A DNA stretch of 64,000 nt from Adiantum capillus-veneris (GCA_014529385.2 CM043960.1:29975896-30039895), one strand, 5' to 3'; positions 22,105 through 33,725 are shown, counted from the stretch's first letter. Translations and numbers: made by a program. Notes: generated from the sequence alone by a model not told the origin.

Positions 22105-23443
22105 TAAAGACTCATTGCCTTGACAATGGGCATGCTAGGAAGCCATAGCGAGGCCGGTGAAACAAGGGGGTCTCAAAATTCTTAACCCTAATACTCACGC
22201 GGAGGCCCAATGTGCCAAGTTTGCGATTGTAATCACGAAGCAAGATCAAGCATGAGCGATGATGACTAAGGCCATGATGGACAATGCCTAACTGTACTCG
22301 CAAGGGGGCCAACGGAAAGGCCTTGATCTACACAAGAAGTTACTTGCCCCTCGGTGGTCTAAACTGAATCTTGGGGGCTTAACTGGCGAGCTCGCTTGAA
22401 AGTGCAACAAAGCTTGGAATGGAGAAAGGTAACTAGATATTTCCACAAGTCGATGTCTCACTGGTCCCCTTGGCTATCTAAGGTGAATGGCATATTGCTA
22501 AATCCTGCCTAGAGGGAGGTGGCCAGAAAGATGAACAACAAAGGACTTCTTCATTTGGGCCAATTTTGGGACTTCAGTACTGGAAAGGATCGGACCAAAT
22601 AGCCTCCAAGTCCATGCTCAATGGGATAGAGAGATTGCTGGTAAATAGAACGGCTGAACAATTGATTCCTATGGTCTTTCAAATCTAGGTTTGATTGGAA
22701 AGATTGGCGGTGGCCTTTCGATAGACATTTTCTTAAACCGCACACCAGGGCCATGTACAACACCCTCATGGCTTCACTGGATTGGTTCTACCCCCTGGAC
22801 AAACAATGGTGCAAGCAATGGCCAAAGGCAAGATGGGGGGCAATAGTTGAGAACATCTGGTGCCCAAGATGGCCTGCCAGATAGATGCCCTCAATGTAGA
22901 TATGCAAGTGAGAACCTCCCTCACCTATTCAAGGACTGTCCGGGGATATGTGGCATGGCAGGGAAGATTTGCAAATGGATTCAAAAGACATGGAAAATTG
23001 GGTTCTACAAGAATGATCTCTTTCTAGGGGGGAAGGCATTCACAAGCCAACCACTCCTCATCAGTACTCAAATCGTCAGGTTCTATTACTTTAAACACGT
23101 TTGGAAGGCCACTGAACGGTCGACTTTTCGAGAACCGCATTGAAACAACAAGGTTTATGGAGATTATTTAGGAAAGCAAGGTAGCAATTATTGCCATTGG
23201 GAAAAAAAGAAATTTTGAAGAGTGGGACACGATGGTGACTGCAGCATTGTCGGAATTGTGTGGGTAAGGATATGTCTCTAGCTTTTCACCATTACCGTGG
23301 GGTGGCCCCTAGTAAGCTGATGTACTAGTTTCTACTGGAGGATGTCATGGCTCATCATGAGCATGGCTAGTATTTGTAATTCTTTTGGGTTACTAATATA
23401 ATATATTCACGTTCATGAGTTTTGCCCAAAAAAAAAAAAAAAC
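22105..23443 (+). pseudogene. 5'-truncated LINE, ORF2 C-terminal third and 3' end
   Basis: Coding similarity begins near 22160 with GGLKILNP (also in the 8.8-kb and 38.5-kb copies), then DLHKKLLAPRW, a thumb-like stretch with several stops, and the zf-RVT region (CPQCRYASENLPHLFKDCPGICG, 22880-22950, then KTWKIGFYKNDLFLGG). A 3' untranslated region and 14 A residues (about 23430-23443) end it. The word CTAGAGTCTAAG follows the tail and also stands at 21902-21913, a possible TSD. Inactive. Confidence 0.75.
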
Positions 23444-23996
23444 TAGAGTCTAAGCATGAGTCACTTTTGTGGCCCATTACAAGACTAGTGTTAAGTTATC
23501 ATGTTAAAGACTGACCCCTCCATAATGGAAGCAGGGCCAGTACATTGTACTAGCAATGGATAATATAATGTTTATTTTTATTTTATTTTATTTTCAAATG
23601 ATAATGGTTTAATGTACACCTTTTATTTTATTATTTAAAGAATCTTTTTTTAATATATAAATCATTTGTGATTATGTATGTAAAATGGATAATCTAATTC
23701 TATATTAAAAGTCAACAAAAATTCCATGCGATTGTAAGAACTCATTCAATCTCAAGCACAAACCCACCCAACCTCCTCCCCCCCCCCCCCCCCCCCAAAA
23801 AAAAAAAAAACTTAACAAACCGTTGTGCCTCCTTGTTAGAGATTACATTTGCTTCAATAAACTTATCCTTCAACACGGAAACTCATTAACTCACAATCCT
23901 CACTTTGGTTCTCTTTCTCGTTCTTGGATTTTGTGCTCCACCTCTTTCTCTGTCATCATTAACACTACACACAATCTTCACTCTCTTTCTCTCCTT

Positions 23997-24022
23997 ATAG
24001 TATGTGACCCGCGCATTGTCGC
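23997..24022 (-). mobile_element. Helitron-like 3' terminus, second copy
   Basis: The minus strand reads GCGACAATGCGCGGGTCAC then ATACTAT, the same word as at 7778-7803 and 46239-46261. The last two bases depart from the CTRR rule, so this end has decayed or the word belongs to another element type. Confidence 0.3.
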
Positions 24023-24405
24023 GTCTACATGTGCGTCAATTGAAGCAACCATTGTTCTCCTTCCCTTCAAAGGGAGGGCAAATGCCCATGATTCTCAAGT
24101 GAACTTTTATAGCTCTTTAATACACTTGCGCATCAACCACCACTATAGCTACTTCTAGATGACAATGTATGACAACACACAAGGTCTAAGTGCCCTCCAC
24201 ATTCACATCAACCAAGCACAAATCTATCTTTTGGATCAACACTATGTCTACCTTTTCGAGTGTAAGATCGAACAACTAATGAAGTGTAGTTACTCTCCAC
24301 ATTCTTGTGGATTGACCAAGGACAAATCTCCTTCTAATTGGTCATGCCAAGCTCCAACATACTCCTCCTAATCATGGCAAGTTTGTCCCTCCCCCCTACC
24401 CCCCC

Positions 24406-24407
<2 letters not shown>

Positions 24408-24477
<70 letters not shown>
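24408..24477. repeat. (GT)n microsatellite
   Basis: About 35 uninterrupted GT units. Confidence 0.95.
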
Positions 24478-24479
<2 letters not shown>

Positions 24480-25561
24480 AGTTCAAGAATTATCACGTCA
24501 ATTTGAGGTCTCTTGGTAATGAATTAAGTAATGGGCTCCCTTTGCATGATGTTTTGTCTTAACATCCTATGTTTCTCTCTAAGGAGGCGACGAATTTGCG
24601 ATTAGGCTAGAGACGTCCCTCTCACACAATTGATATGGGACCATGTTGAGTGGTAGTGGCCCTGTAAATAGACTAATAGAGAGCTGGTATCCTTCTTTGG
24701 ATATATAGTGTTTGCATTGAACAATGAATTCTTTAGATGCATTAGCATCCCCTCTCACCATCCTTACCAATCAAGGCATTGTTCATGATAGCAACTCTCC
24801 CATGCTTCTCTCGTGTAGTTTTGGTCTTTTATTTGGGGCATCACGGTCAATTAAGTCATCAATTGCTATTTGTTGGCACTTAGGATGCATGTACCAACCA
24901 TGGCCCAGCATGTCAACATTACACCGAATAGTAGTAGAAGAAACTTTGCCATTGGTATGCACAACTGATTTGGTGAGTAGTGTCTTGTTTGCTTCTCAAA
25001 GTTGGTATTCCAACTTTGTCTCTATAGGGTAAATTTCAAAATTTACAGGTTGGATTGCACTCAATCTAGCTAGCGTGTACACTTTCATTTGCCAAGACTC
25101 GTCGCATGGATGTTGAGGTCTCTTGCAATTGACCATAAGCATGTTGGTAATATAAGGCGCATATTGTTTTTTTGTGTACATTTGGGCACCATTGGCACCT
25201 TAAAATGTGAGGGCAATGAAAGCAAAAAAGTTCACTCGATCATTTCTCTTTGCAAGAATTTTGGGCATCGTGCTAAAAGAAAGGACGTGCTACAAAATAC
25301 ACACACACAAACATACACACATGCATGTTCTTCTTTGAGAAAGCAGACTGTATTCAACCATTCACATGCTTGCCCTTACCCATATTTTATACCATAGCAG
25401 CCATTTGGCTTAGTCCCCACTCCCTTAAATGTGAGACAGAGCATTGAGGCCCTACATGGAAGAGAGTCTCTTTTTGTACGCGAACAATATCCTGTAACAA
25501 TTTGAGAGTGCGATCATCATACCCTACATGAGTGTTCATCTTTTGAACACATCAAGCATGC

Positions 25562-25788
25562 TGTTACCATATACATGTGGTAGTGATGTGTGTGAACACA
25601 CTAGGACCGCCGGGGCATTTTTTCCCTCTTTAGGAGGTTTTTTTCCCCGTGCATTGTATATACGCCCATCACTCTAGGGCTATCTATCTTTCCATTGCAC
25701 ACTAAGTAACACACTCTCTATTGTGTGCTTTGAGCTTCCTTCGTCTTCTCCAAGCTGTGTGTGTTTCTCTGCAACCCTAATTCCAACA
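25562..25788 (+). repeat. Copia 5' LTR
   Basis: It begins TGTTACCATATACATG and ends CCAACA. A TATATA box lies at 25657-25662 and would direct transcription of the element. It differs from the 3' LTR only in the T/C run near 25641 (one T where the 3' LTR has C). Confidence 0.97.
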
Positions 25789-25790
25789 AT

Positions 25791-25802
25791 TGGTATCAGA
25801 GC
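25791..25802 (+). promoter_or_regulatory. Primer-binding site for initiator tRNA-Met
   Basis: TGGTATCAGAGC lies two bases after the 5' LTR and is the complement of the plant initiator methionine tRNA 3' end, the usual primer of plant copia elements. Confidence 0.95.
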
Positions 25803-26150
25803 AGGTCACGTCCTCCCAGGCTTAGTCGCCAGCTACTCCAGCACACGCCTGCTCACTTTCTCCGATTTCAGTGAGCTTTGGCAAGCGTTCGCAGGTCGAC
25901 AAATATTTTGGGCGAGCTCGAAGAGCTCGGTCTGCTCAGAATTTTGATTTGGGCTCATTTCGGCCTCCGTTTCCACTACGGGCAGTACTGCACAGGTTAT
26001 TTCGTCATTTTGTGCAGATTTTCTGTCAGTGCCGTTTTCTGCATAACAGGTGCCTTATAGTCTTCTACGGTTTGTGCTATATAGCACAAGTTGTTCCCGC
26101 TCCATTTCTCCTATTTTCGGGCAGTTTTCACATCAGGTGCAGCATTTACC

Positions 26151-28631
26151 ATGGCTGACAACAACAACACAGATGTGTTCAAGATGTTTGCTGCTGAGGA
26201 TAGGTTGGATGGGGACAACTACCCTATGTGGGCTTATATGATGCAACACGTTCTTGTGTCAAAAGGTGTCTGGAACATTGTGCAGGGCATTGATGTACGT
26301 CCTGGTTCTGAAGATGTAGGCGATATTGAGGATGTTGCAGGTCTTGCTGCAAGGATTGCAGCTGTTAGAGTTGTTTTGCCTACAGCAGAACAAGCTCGTT
26401 GGGATGTTAAGGATGCGCAGGCTCATGCATTGATTGCGTTGTCTGTGAAGCGCACCATTATTCCTCACATCCGTTCAGCAAAATCTGCAAAACAGGCTTG
26501 GGATATTCTAGCAGGTCTTTATGCAAGCCGCAATGAGGCTAAAATTGCTTTGCTGCGTAAAGAGCTAGAGTCGAAGATTATGCATGAGGAAGATGATATG
26601 GACACTTTCCTTGCTAGTGTCAAGGATATCAATGAGCAACTCATTTCTGCAGGTGAAGTCATTTCTGACAGTTCCCTTGTGCAGACTGTTCTTGATGCCT
26701 TACCAGATTCCTACCAGACTTTTGCTAGTACTTGGAGACTGATGACCCAAGGAAATCCTGAAGTTGTCAAGTTTGATGCATTATGCACATTGCTGTTGCA
26801 AGAGTCACTTTCTAGAAAAAACAGGACTAGGCAGCGTGCAGTTGAACAGGCTTTTATTGCTTCTCAAAGAAAGGGTGGTAACAGTAATGCAGCCACTTCT
26901 TATGGTTCTGCTGCGAGTGGCAAAATTTCTGTTCCTAATGCTTCTGCTGGCAGCACTTCGTCTGGCAATTCTGGTGATAAGGGCAAAAAGAAGATGCGTT
27001 GCCATTATTGTAAAGCCAATGATCACTTGATCAAGTCGTGTCCTAAGTTGAAGGCCAAAGAGGCTAAGAAGAAAGAGGGTGGTTCCACTGCAAATGCTGG
27101 TTCCACTACAAATGCAGCCATTGTTGAGTCTTCTGTGAAAGGAGATTGTGATGCTGATGTTGATGCAGAATGGGCTTTTAGCGCAGAGTGCACTTACAAT
27201 CCTGCTGTCCATGATGCATGCTTGTCAGTTGCTGCAGATTCACATGTGTGGTATTTCGACAGTGGTGCTACAAAGCACATTACCTCACATCGTGAATTGT
27301 TTACCTCTCTCGAGTCTGTCCCTCATGGGAATTCAGTCACTTGTGCCAACAACGCCTCTTATCCAGTTCAGGGAGTTGGAAAGATTGTGCTCACTGCTGC
27401 TAATGGCAGTTCCTTCACACTTGTTGATGCACTTTATGTACCTGGGATCAAGAAGAATCTCTTGTCTGTATCCGCACTTGCTAGACTTGGACTTGTAGTC
27501 AAATTTGTGGATGACAGATGTACAGTTCATGATCTCAGTTTTGGTGATGAAATTGTTGCATCTGGGCTTTTGTGCCGTGGGCTGTATAAGCTCACTTTGT
27601 ATGACAAGTGTGGACAAAATTTTGCAAATGCTGTTGCAGATTCAAGGGCTATTTCAGATGCAAAACTTTGGCATGCACGTTTTGGTCATCTGAATTTTGC
27701 CAGTTTGCTGCGTTTGCAGAAATCTGATATGGTTGCTTCTTTGCCGCCTCTTGAAGCACCTATCAAACATGTTTGTGAAGGCTGTATTCTGGGTAAAATG
27801 CAGCGTTCTAAGTTTCCAAAGGATGGTTCAGTTAGGGCCACATGCAGGTTGCAGCTTGTGCATAGTGATGTTTGTGGGCCCATGCAAACTCCGTCCTTGG
27901 GCAATTACCTGTACTTCGTGACTTTCATTGATGATTACTCCAGGCATGCGTGGGTATTTCCGCTTAAAGCGAAGTCCGAAGTTTTTATGTGCTTCAAACA
28001 ATTTTTGGCTATGGCTGAAAATGTCTCAAAATGTACTATGGGCACCCTCCGTTCCGATCGAGGGGGGGAGTATATGTCTCATGAATTTAATGCATTTCTG
28101 GCTAGTCGTGGGATAAAACACCAATGTACAGTGCCTTATACACCTCAGCAAAATGGTGTTGCTGAGAGGAAAAACAGGTCACTAACGGAAATGGCACGAT
28201 GTATGGTCAAAAGTCAAGCTTTGCCGCATTCTTTTTGGCTTGAGGCCATCATGTGTGCCACTTATGTACTTAACAGGTGTCCTACGAAAGCTTTGCAGTC
28301 TATTACTCCATATGAAGCATGGCATGATAGAAAACCTTCTATTGAGCACATGCGTGTTTTTGGCTGTTTGGCATATGCTTTGGTGCCACAAGTGCAGCGC
28401 AGAAAATTGGATGATAAGGCTGTCAAATGTATTTTTGTTGGTTATAGTGCTGAAAGCAAAGGTTACAGGTTGTATCATCCGCAAACAAAACGTATTTTGG
28501 TTTCACGGGATGTAGTGTTTGTGGAAGATTCTGTTCAACCCTTGCTGTCATGTACTAGAGACAGTAATGTAAGCTCACAGGACATTTATGACACTTTGTT
28601 GCCTCTTTTCAGTGGTGGAAATACAATGTAA
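26151..28631 (+). CDS. Copia gag-protease-integrase part of the polyprotein (826 residues)
   Basis: The start ATG at 26151 sits in the good context ACCATGG, 348 bases after the primer site; an upstream in-frame ATG at 26091 is less likely. In order: a UBN2-type gag domain (KQAWDILAGLYASRNEAK, about residues 115-132, and VLDALPDSYQTF), a zinc knuckle C-H-Y-C-K-A-N-D-H-L-I-K-S-C (27000-27041, Asp in place of the usual Gly), the aspartic protease motif D-S-G-A (27258-27269), the GAG-pre-integrase region (LWHARFGHLNF), and the integrase with D (27867), D (28056) and E (28164) of the DDE triad. It ends at a TAA at 28629-28631 just after the integrase. The decayed family copy at 62.4 kb reads straight through this point, so the stop comes from a one-base deletion here. 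Confidence 0.93.
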   Translation: MADNNNTDVFKMFAAEDRLDGDNYPMWAYMMQHVLVSKGVWNIVQGIDVRPGSEDVGDIEDVAGLAARIAAVRVVLPTAEQARWDVKDAQAHALIALSVKRTIIPHIRSAKSAKQAWDILAGLYASRNEAKIALLRKELESKIMHEEDDMDTFLASVKDINEQLISAGEVISDSSLVQTVLDALPDSYQTFASTWRLMTQGNPEVVKFDALCTLLLQESLSRKNRTRQRAVEQAFIASQRKGGNSNAATSYGSAASGKISVPNASAGSTSSGNSGDKGKKKMRCHYCKANDHLIKSCPKLKAKEAKKKEGGSTANAGSTTNAAIVESSVKGDCDADVDAEWAFSAECTYNPAVHDACLSVAADSHVWYFDSGATKHITSHRELFTSLESVPHGNSVTCANNASYPVQGVGKIVLTAANGSSFTLVDALYVPGIKKNLLSVSALARLGLVVKFVDDRCTVHDLSFGDEIVASGLLCRGLYKLTLYDKCGQNFANAVADSRAISDAKLWHARFGHLNFASLLRLQKSDMVASLPPLEAPIKHVCEGCILGKMQRSKFPKDGSVRATCRLQLVHSDVCGPMQTPSLGNYLYFVTFIDDYSRHAWVFPLKAKSEVFMCFKQFLAMAENVSKCTMGTLRSDRGGEYMSHEFNAFLASRGIKHQCTVPYTPQQNGVAERKNRSLTEMARCMVKSQALPHSFWLEAIMCATYVLNRCPTKALQSITPYEAWHDRKPSIEHMRVFGCLAYALVPQVQRRKLDDKAVKCIFVGYSAESKGYRLYHPQTKRILVSRDVVFVEDSVQPLLSCTRDSNVSSQDIYDTLLPLFSGGNTM

Positions 28632-28657
28632 GTTCCAATGAGGCAAATGTACAGCCT

Positions 28658-30436
28658 ATGGGGGTTTCTGAAAATGTTTTAGAACAGCCTATTACTGATG
28701 CAGATGTACATGATGTACTTGATGAGGAAAGGGCTGAAAATGAGCAGGCTAGAGGTATGCCAAAATGGCTGGTGCACACTTTGCGTGACAGTAAATTGGA
28801 TGCACCTTTATCTAGTCGTACTCGTTCAGGCTCTCGCCATGCATCTTATGCATCAGATTGTTATGCTTTGGCTGTGTCTAGTTTACATGATGTTGAGGAG
28901 CCTCTGTCTTTTGATGAAGCACAGAATTCAGAAAATTGGATTGCTGCCATGAAATCAGAATATGATGCACTTATAGAGAATGACACATGGACTTTATGTG
29001 ATTTGCCTCCTGGCAAAAAGGCCATTGGTACGAAGTGGGTTTACAAGTTGAAACGCAAGCCGGATGGTGAGATCGATCGCCATAAGGCTCGACTTGTTGC
29101 AAAGGGTTATGCACAACAAAAAGGCATAGATTATGAAGAGACTTTTGCTCCCACTTGTCGTATGACTACTGTGCGTTTTCTATGTGCATTGGCAGCTCAT
29201 TTTGGTTGGGATGTACATCAATCAGACATTGTTACTGCTTTCTTGAATGGTGACATATTTGAGGAAGTTTATGTAACGCAGCCTCGCGGTTTTGTCATAA
29301 AAGGACAAGAGGACAAAGTGTGCAAATGTAAGAAGGCTTTGTATGGGTTGAAGCAATCTCCTCGTGCTTGGTATGAGAAAGCTGACACTCATTTGGTTAA
29401 ACGAGGCTTTCGTAACAGTCCAACAGAAAGCACATTGTATGTAAAGCGTGAGGATGATGTATTTCTCATTGTGGTTCTTTATGTTGATGATTTGCTGATC
29501 ACTGGACCAAATGAGAGACATATTGCTGAATTTAAGGCTGATTTGAATGCTACTTTCAAGATGAAAGATTTGGGGCTGTTGCATCATTACTTGGGTATAC
29601 AGTTTAAGCAGTGTGATGGTGGTATTGCCTTGTGTCAGAAAAGTTACATAGAGACATTGCTATGTAAGTTTGGACTTGAGGATTGCAAACCTATTGCCAC
29701 TCCCATGGAAACAGGTTTGAAGTTGAGTCTACATGATGCTGGCGATCCTGCTGATGTCACTCTTTACCAAACTGTTGTTGGTTGCCTCATTTATGTATGC
29801 AACACGAGGCCAGATATTCAGTTTGCAGTCTCGCAGGTCAGCAGATTTATGCATAGCCCAGGGTCTAAGCATTGGCAGGCTGTCAAGAGGATTTTCCGCT
29901 ACCTTAGTGGCACTTTACATCTTGGCTTGTTTTATCCCAAGGGGGGATCATTGCCGCCAGACTTACATGCTTTTTCGGACTCAGATTGGGCTGGTTGTTT
30001 TGACACGCGAGTGTCCACAAGTGGTTTTTGTTTCATGCTTGGCAGTTCATGTATATCATGGTTGAGCAAGAAGCAACCTACTGTGGCCACTTCGAGTTGT
30101 GAGGCTGAGTACAGGGCAGTCTTCACAGCTACGGTTGAGTGTGTATGGCTCAGACGCCTTATGGCTGACTTGGGTGTTGGACAGGACACTGCCAACACTA
30201 TCTACACTGACAGTCAGAGCGCATTGGCAGTTGCGAGGAACCCAGTTTTTCATGCTCGCACAAAGCACATTGAGGTGCATTACCACTATGTCAGGGAGAG
30301 GCTCTCAGCAGGAGAGATCAGCTTGGCTTATGTGCCAACACAGGACAACCTTGCAGATCTTTTCACAAAGGCATTGTCTCGTGAGAAGCTTGAAGCTTTC
30401 CGCAAAGCTTTGGGCTTACTCCCCTTTGTGGACTGA
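28658..30436 (+). CDS. Copia reverse transcriptase-RNase H part of the polyprotein (592 residues)
   Basis: This frame continues the polyprotein in the next reading frame; it is open from about 28622, and the ATG at 28658 is simply its first. It contains the RT block FAPTCRMTTVRFLCALAAHF (from about 29140), the catalytic Y-V-D-D (29480-29491), the connection, and an RNase H with D-S-D-W-A-G (29978 on), C-E-A-E-Y-R-A-V and the end motif AYVPTQDNLADLFTKAL. All catalytic residues expected for RT and RNase H are present. Its product would be made only if translation changed frame at the one-base lesion, or from a trans source, so the element as read is probably not self-sufficient. Confidence 0.92.
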   Translation: MGVSENVLEQPITDADVHDVLDEERAENEQARGMPKWLVHTLRDSKLDAPLSSRTRSGSRHASYASDCYALAVSSLHDVEEPLSFDEAQNSENWIAAMKSEYDALIENDTWTLCDLPPGKKAIGTKWVYKLKRKPDGEIDRHKARLVAKGYAQQKGIDYEETFAPTCRMTTVRFLCALAAHFGWDVHQSDIVTAFLNGDIFEEVYVTQPRGFVIKGQEDKVCKCKKALYGLKQSPRAWYEKADTHLVKRGFRNSPTESTLYVKREDDVFLIVVLYVDDLLITGPNERHIAEFKADLNATFKMKDLGLLHHYLGIQFKQCDGGIALCQKSYIETLLCKFGLEDCKPIATPMETGLKLSLHDAGDPADVTLYQTVVGCLIYVCNTRPDIQFAVSQVSRFMHSPGSKHWQAVKRIFRYLSGTLHLGLFYPKGGSLPPDLHAFSDSDWAGCFDTRVSTSGFCFMLGSSCISWLSKKQPTVATSSCEAEYRAVFTATVECVWLRRLMADLGVGQDTANTIYTDSQSALAVARNPVFHARTKHIEVHYHYVRERLSAGEISLAYVPTQDNLADLFTKALSREKLEAFRKALGLLPFVD

Positions 30437-30500
30437 TCCTGTCCTCAGGGCATGGCACTTCCCTTTACTCATGTGCCAGCTCTCGTTCACCGCATCACTC

Positions 30501-30511
30501 CAGGGGGGATT
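30501..30511 (+). promoter_or_regulatory. Copia polypurine tract
   Basis: CAGGGGGGATTT directly precedes the 3' LTR and is the expected primer site for plus-strand DNA synthesis. Confidence 0.85.
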
Positions 30512-30738
30512 TGTTACCATATACATGTGGTAGTGATGTGTGTGAACACACTAGGACCGCCGGGGCATTTTTTCCCTCTTTAGGAGGTTTTTTCCCCCGT
30601 GCATTGTATATACGCCCATCACTCTAGGGCTATCTATCTTTCCATTGCACACTAAGTAACACACTCTCTATTGTGTGCTTTGAGCTTCCTTCGTCTTCTC
30701 CAAGCTGTGTGTGTTTCTCTGCAACCCTAATTCCAACA
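30512..30738 (+). repeat. Copia 3' LTR
   Basis: It starts TGTTACCATATACATG, ends CCAACA, and is identical to the 5' LTR except for one base. It is followed by the TSD CATGC. Confidence 0.97.
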
Positions 30739-30897
30739 CATGCTTTACCCACATTTTAGCCCATACCATGGCCTACGTACCTTTCTCTCCTAGCCACCTC
30801 ATGGATTCAACATTTGTCAGTGGCCTCCCTTATATCATAGTCTTGAAGCATGTTACATGTTGTACTCGGTCCATAGGTCAATTTGATCTTAAAGGAT

Positions 30898-30973
<76 letters not shown>

Positions 30974-31105
30974 ACTTTTGAGGTCATTGTGTCCCCCTCT
31001 CCTTGTATAAGTATGTGAGCATGCAAGCCCTTGAGTTCAAGAATCAACGTTCATCGGCTAAATTTTTTAGGTCTCTTACGATCTTCTTCTTCTTCTTCTT
31101 CTTCT

Positions 31106-31168
<63 letters not shown>

Positions 31169-31900
31169 TCTAACATGTTATGCGACATGACGACATGTTG
31201 CCAACAATGTTTGGATTGGATAAGGTTTGCCTAAACTTAATAGTTGAGAGTCGAGATTAGTCGGTCTCAAGATTTAACGGGTCTCAAACCACGTCAGTAG
31301 GAAGAAAAAACTCTCTCTCTCTCTCTCTCTCTCTCAGGCTACATGTCTAGTTTGTAGTATTAAAATGAAGCATGTGAGAGGCTAAGAGCCTGGTAAGAGC
31401 ATGGTCGCTTCGCGTGTACCAGCGAGCCTGCTTTTTGTACAATCACGAGCCGGCTCTTCTCTCTCTATCTATCAAATCGTGGTAGTTAAGAGCCTCGAAA
31501 TGGGCATCGTCTTTCACATGGTTGACTTTTGTGGCCCTGTCGGTTTGCAAGAACCTGCTCAAGATCTATCTCATTACTCAGTCAAATCAAGCATTTATCT
31601 TCAAAAAGGCACCGATTTTCTTGACTTGCAAACAAAGCTTGAAGGCTATTTAGCCGTTCCAAAGTGACCAGGCTCTAAATGTAAGCAAAATGACATGGAG
31701 GCAATCCTACAATGGAGGCACATACATGGAGGCAGCCCTACAATAAGAGACCGGAGTCATCATTTTTAGGGGGAGACAAAGGTCCACATTAGGTATGCAA
31801 CACCAAGGAGGATCCAAATGAGCAAAGGATTACTAACTCCAAGACCAAGGCCAATACCCTCGAATGGCAATGATCATCCTCCAATGTAATCACATCAGTG

Positions 31901-32060
31901 TTCTGGAAAAATCTTTTTTTCAAACATACAAAATTACTTTCCTTTAATTTTTTAAGAGGAGATTTAGAAAATTATTTTTATTTTGTAGTTTTTTACACTA
32001 TTTTTCTCTATTTTGGGGGTGAATATTTCCTTTTCCCCTTGAAATTGAAAATAGCATGAT
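31901..32060 (+). repeat. Dispersed repeat, AAACATAC family, copy 2
   Basis: It shares the order CTGGAAAAA, CAAACATACA, TTTAGAAAATTA and TTTCTCTATTTTGGG with 8080-8240. No terminal repeats or TSD were found. Confidence 0.55.
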
Positions 32061-32746
32061 ATTAAGCTGAGACTCATTTTTCCCAAACATTGAATGAAAG
32101 ACCCGCCTTGCACGATCGTTGTCGTGAGCACTATAGCAGCAGCCAAGAGTTCGAGATGTGAAAACTTGGGAAAGCTAAAAAGCCTGGATAATCACGTTGG
32201 ATCTCTCAACATTGTAGCATCCGTTGGCTAGCCAAAAAAGACGAAGAAAGTGTGGAGACGGATGTGGGACTCTCTCTCTCTCTCTCTCTCTCTCTCACAT
32301 GGTGTGGAGGGCCGTAGCTAGGCAAAAATGGAGCTCCTCATGATAAAGGGTGGCAGACAAGCAGCGGTAGAGGAGTAGGTAGCTCAGCAAGCGCTTGTGG
32401 CGAGTGGGACATGTATTGGATCCAGAGTCTTGGCGTCCTGGCCAACAAAGGATTGAGGTTGTATAAGGGGCTTGTGGCGGATCAGCTCTTGGCAGACAGG
32501 GCAGCAACATTTGAGAAGTTGTACATGAAGTAAGTGGTGGGTTGTGTTCACTTTTACATTTCAAACCAAATGATTTGAGAGTCACCCTTCACTTTTACAT
32601 TAATTCAAACCAAATGTTTCTTAAGTTCTTGCAATGAAATAGAGAGAGTGACACGGATGCTCTCTCCTTCTTTGAAAATTTTAAGCCCGATCCTTTCTCT
32701 CTACAATTGTTGGCAATGTTCGAGAAAAATGTGCCTCAGCTTCGCC

Positions 32747-33096
32747 CTGAACCGGTTCAAAAACCAAATCAACCGGTTGAAGGGAGGGAGAGAAGGAGAA
32801 AATCCGCTTAGAAAATTTAAAAAAATAGAGTTAAATCATAAAAATTATCGATTATTTTACAAAATTTTCTCTTTGGATCTACCCTAAACGGAATTTTGTA
32901 TGTTTGTGAAATTGATTTTTCTGAACCGGTTCAAAAACCAAATCAACCGATTGAAGGGAGGGAGAGAAGGAGAAAATCCGCTTAGAAAATTTAAGAAAAT
33001 AGAGTTAAATCGCAAAAATTATCGATTATTTTACAAAATTTCCTCTTTGGATCTACCCTAAACGGAATTTTGTATGTTTGTGAAATTGATTTTTCT
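32747..33096 (-). repeat. 174-bp tandem duplication related to the AAACATAC family
   Basis: A unit starting CTGAACCGGTTCAAAAACC stands at 32747 and again at 32921, with few differences. Read on the minus strand, each unit contains CAAACATACAAAATTCC and an AGGAAATTTTGTAAAATAA block, resembling the repeat at 31901-32060. Confidence 0.85.
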
Positions 33097-33254
33097 CAAA
33101 CATTGATTGTTGGCTCCTGTTCCTCTCATCTCTCTCTGAAGTTTCCTCTTTGAATATTTTCCCTTTTTTCTTTAATAGTCCCTTGCCATGACTACATCTG
33201 TGCACCCCCCTCGCCATTGCTCACATGTAGTTTTCCCTCTATATGCATGCAGTT

Positions 33255-33294
<40 letters not shown>

Positions 33295-33686
33295 CGGCTT
33301 CGCCCTTGCAGTAGGTCTATCTCCGTCTCTTTCTCTCCCTTCACCATTCCTCTTGAAGTGCATGTCGTCATCATGCGCCTTGTGTAGGGCCATCATTCTG
33401 CTCCACCAGAGGCCTCCCATGTACACAAGCAAGAGGGAGAGAGAGGCATTATGGGTGCAACCGCAGCCTCGCCTACACATAGACAAGATGGAAAGAGAAT
33501 GATGATTGCCTCGTCCCTCTAGACGATTTCCTCTGCGCACCACTACTCCCACTACCACCTCCATTCTTGCCTCCCTCTCCCTGTGGTGCCATACACACAT
33601 CCTACTATCTCCCTCATCTCCTTATCACCATGATCTCTAGCAAGAAAACCGAGAAACAGTGGTGGCAGATAAATGAGGGAGAGGGG

Positions 33687-33725
<39 letters not shown>

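Larger units (their letters stand above)
23444..25556. other. Anonymous stretch with microsatellite and Helitron-like end
   Basis: No recognisable protein. It holds a poly-C/poly-A junction (about 23780-23812), a Helitron-like terminal word at 23997-24022 and a (GT)n tract at 24408-24477. A minus-strand frame near 24770-24579 and plus-strand frames near 24724-25397 were inspected and show no family motif. The last five bases are one copy of the copia TSD. Confidence 0.5.
25562..30738 (+). mobile_element. Complete young Ty1/copia retrotransposon
   Basis: The 5177-bp element has 227-bp LTRs (25562-25788 and 30512-30738) that differ at one base, a 5-bp TSD CATGC (25557-25561 and 30739-30743), a primer-binding site and a polypurine tract. 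Domain order gag, protease, integrase, RT, RNase H defines copia. LTR identity means very recent insertion: one change in 227 bases is under 0.5 percent. The polyprotein is split in two by one missing base near 28622-28626. Two other copies of the family are in the window: the fragment at 11266-11860 and the decayed copy at 60711-64000. Confidence 0.97.

Noticed and set aside
24579..25181. Possible transposase remnant on the minus strand
   Set aside because: The frames are short and carry no DDE or zinc-finger motif that I can name.
28600..28670. Programmed frameshift between copia integrase and RT
   Set aside because: No slippery heptamer is evident and the family copy at 62.4 kb reads through with one more base. 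A simple deletion explains it better.
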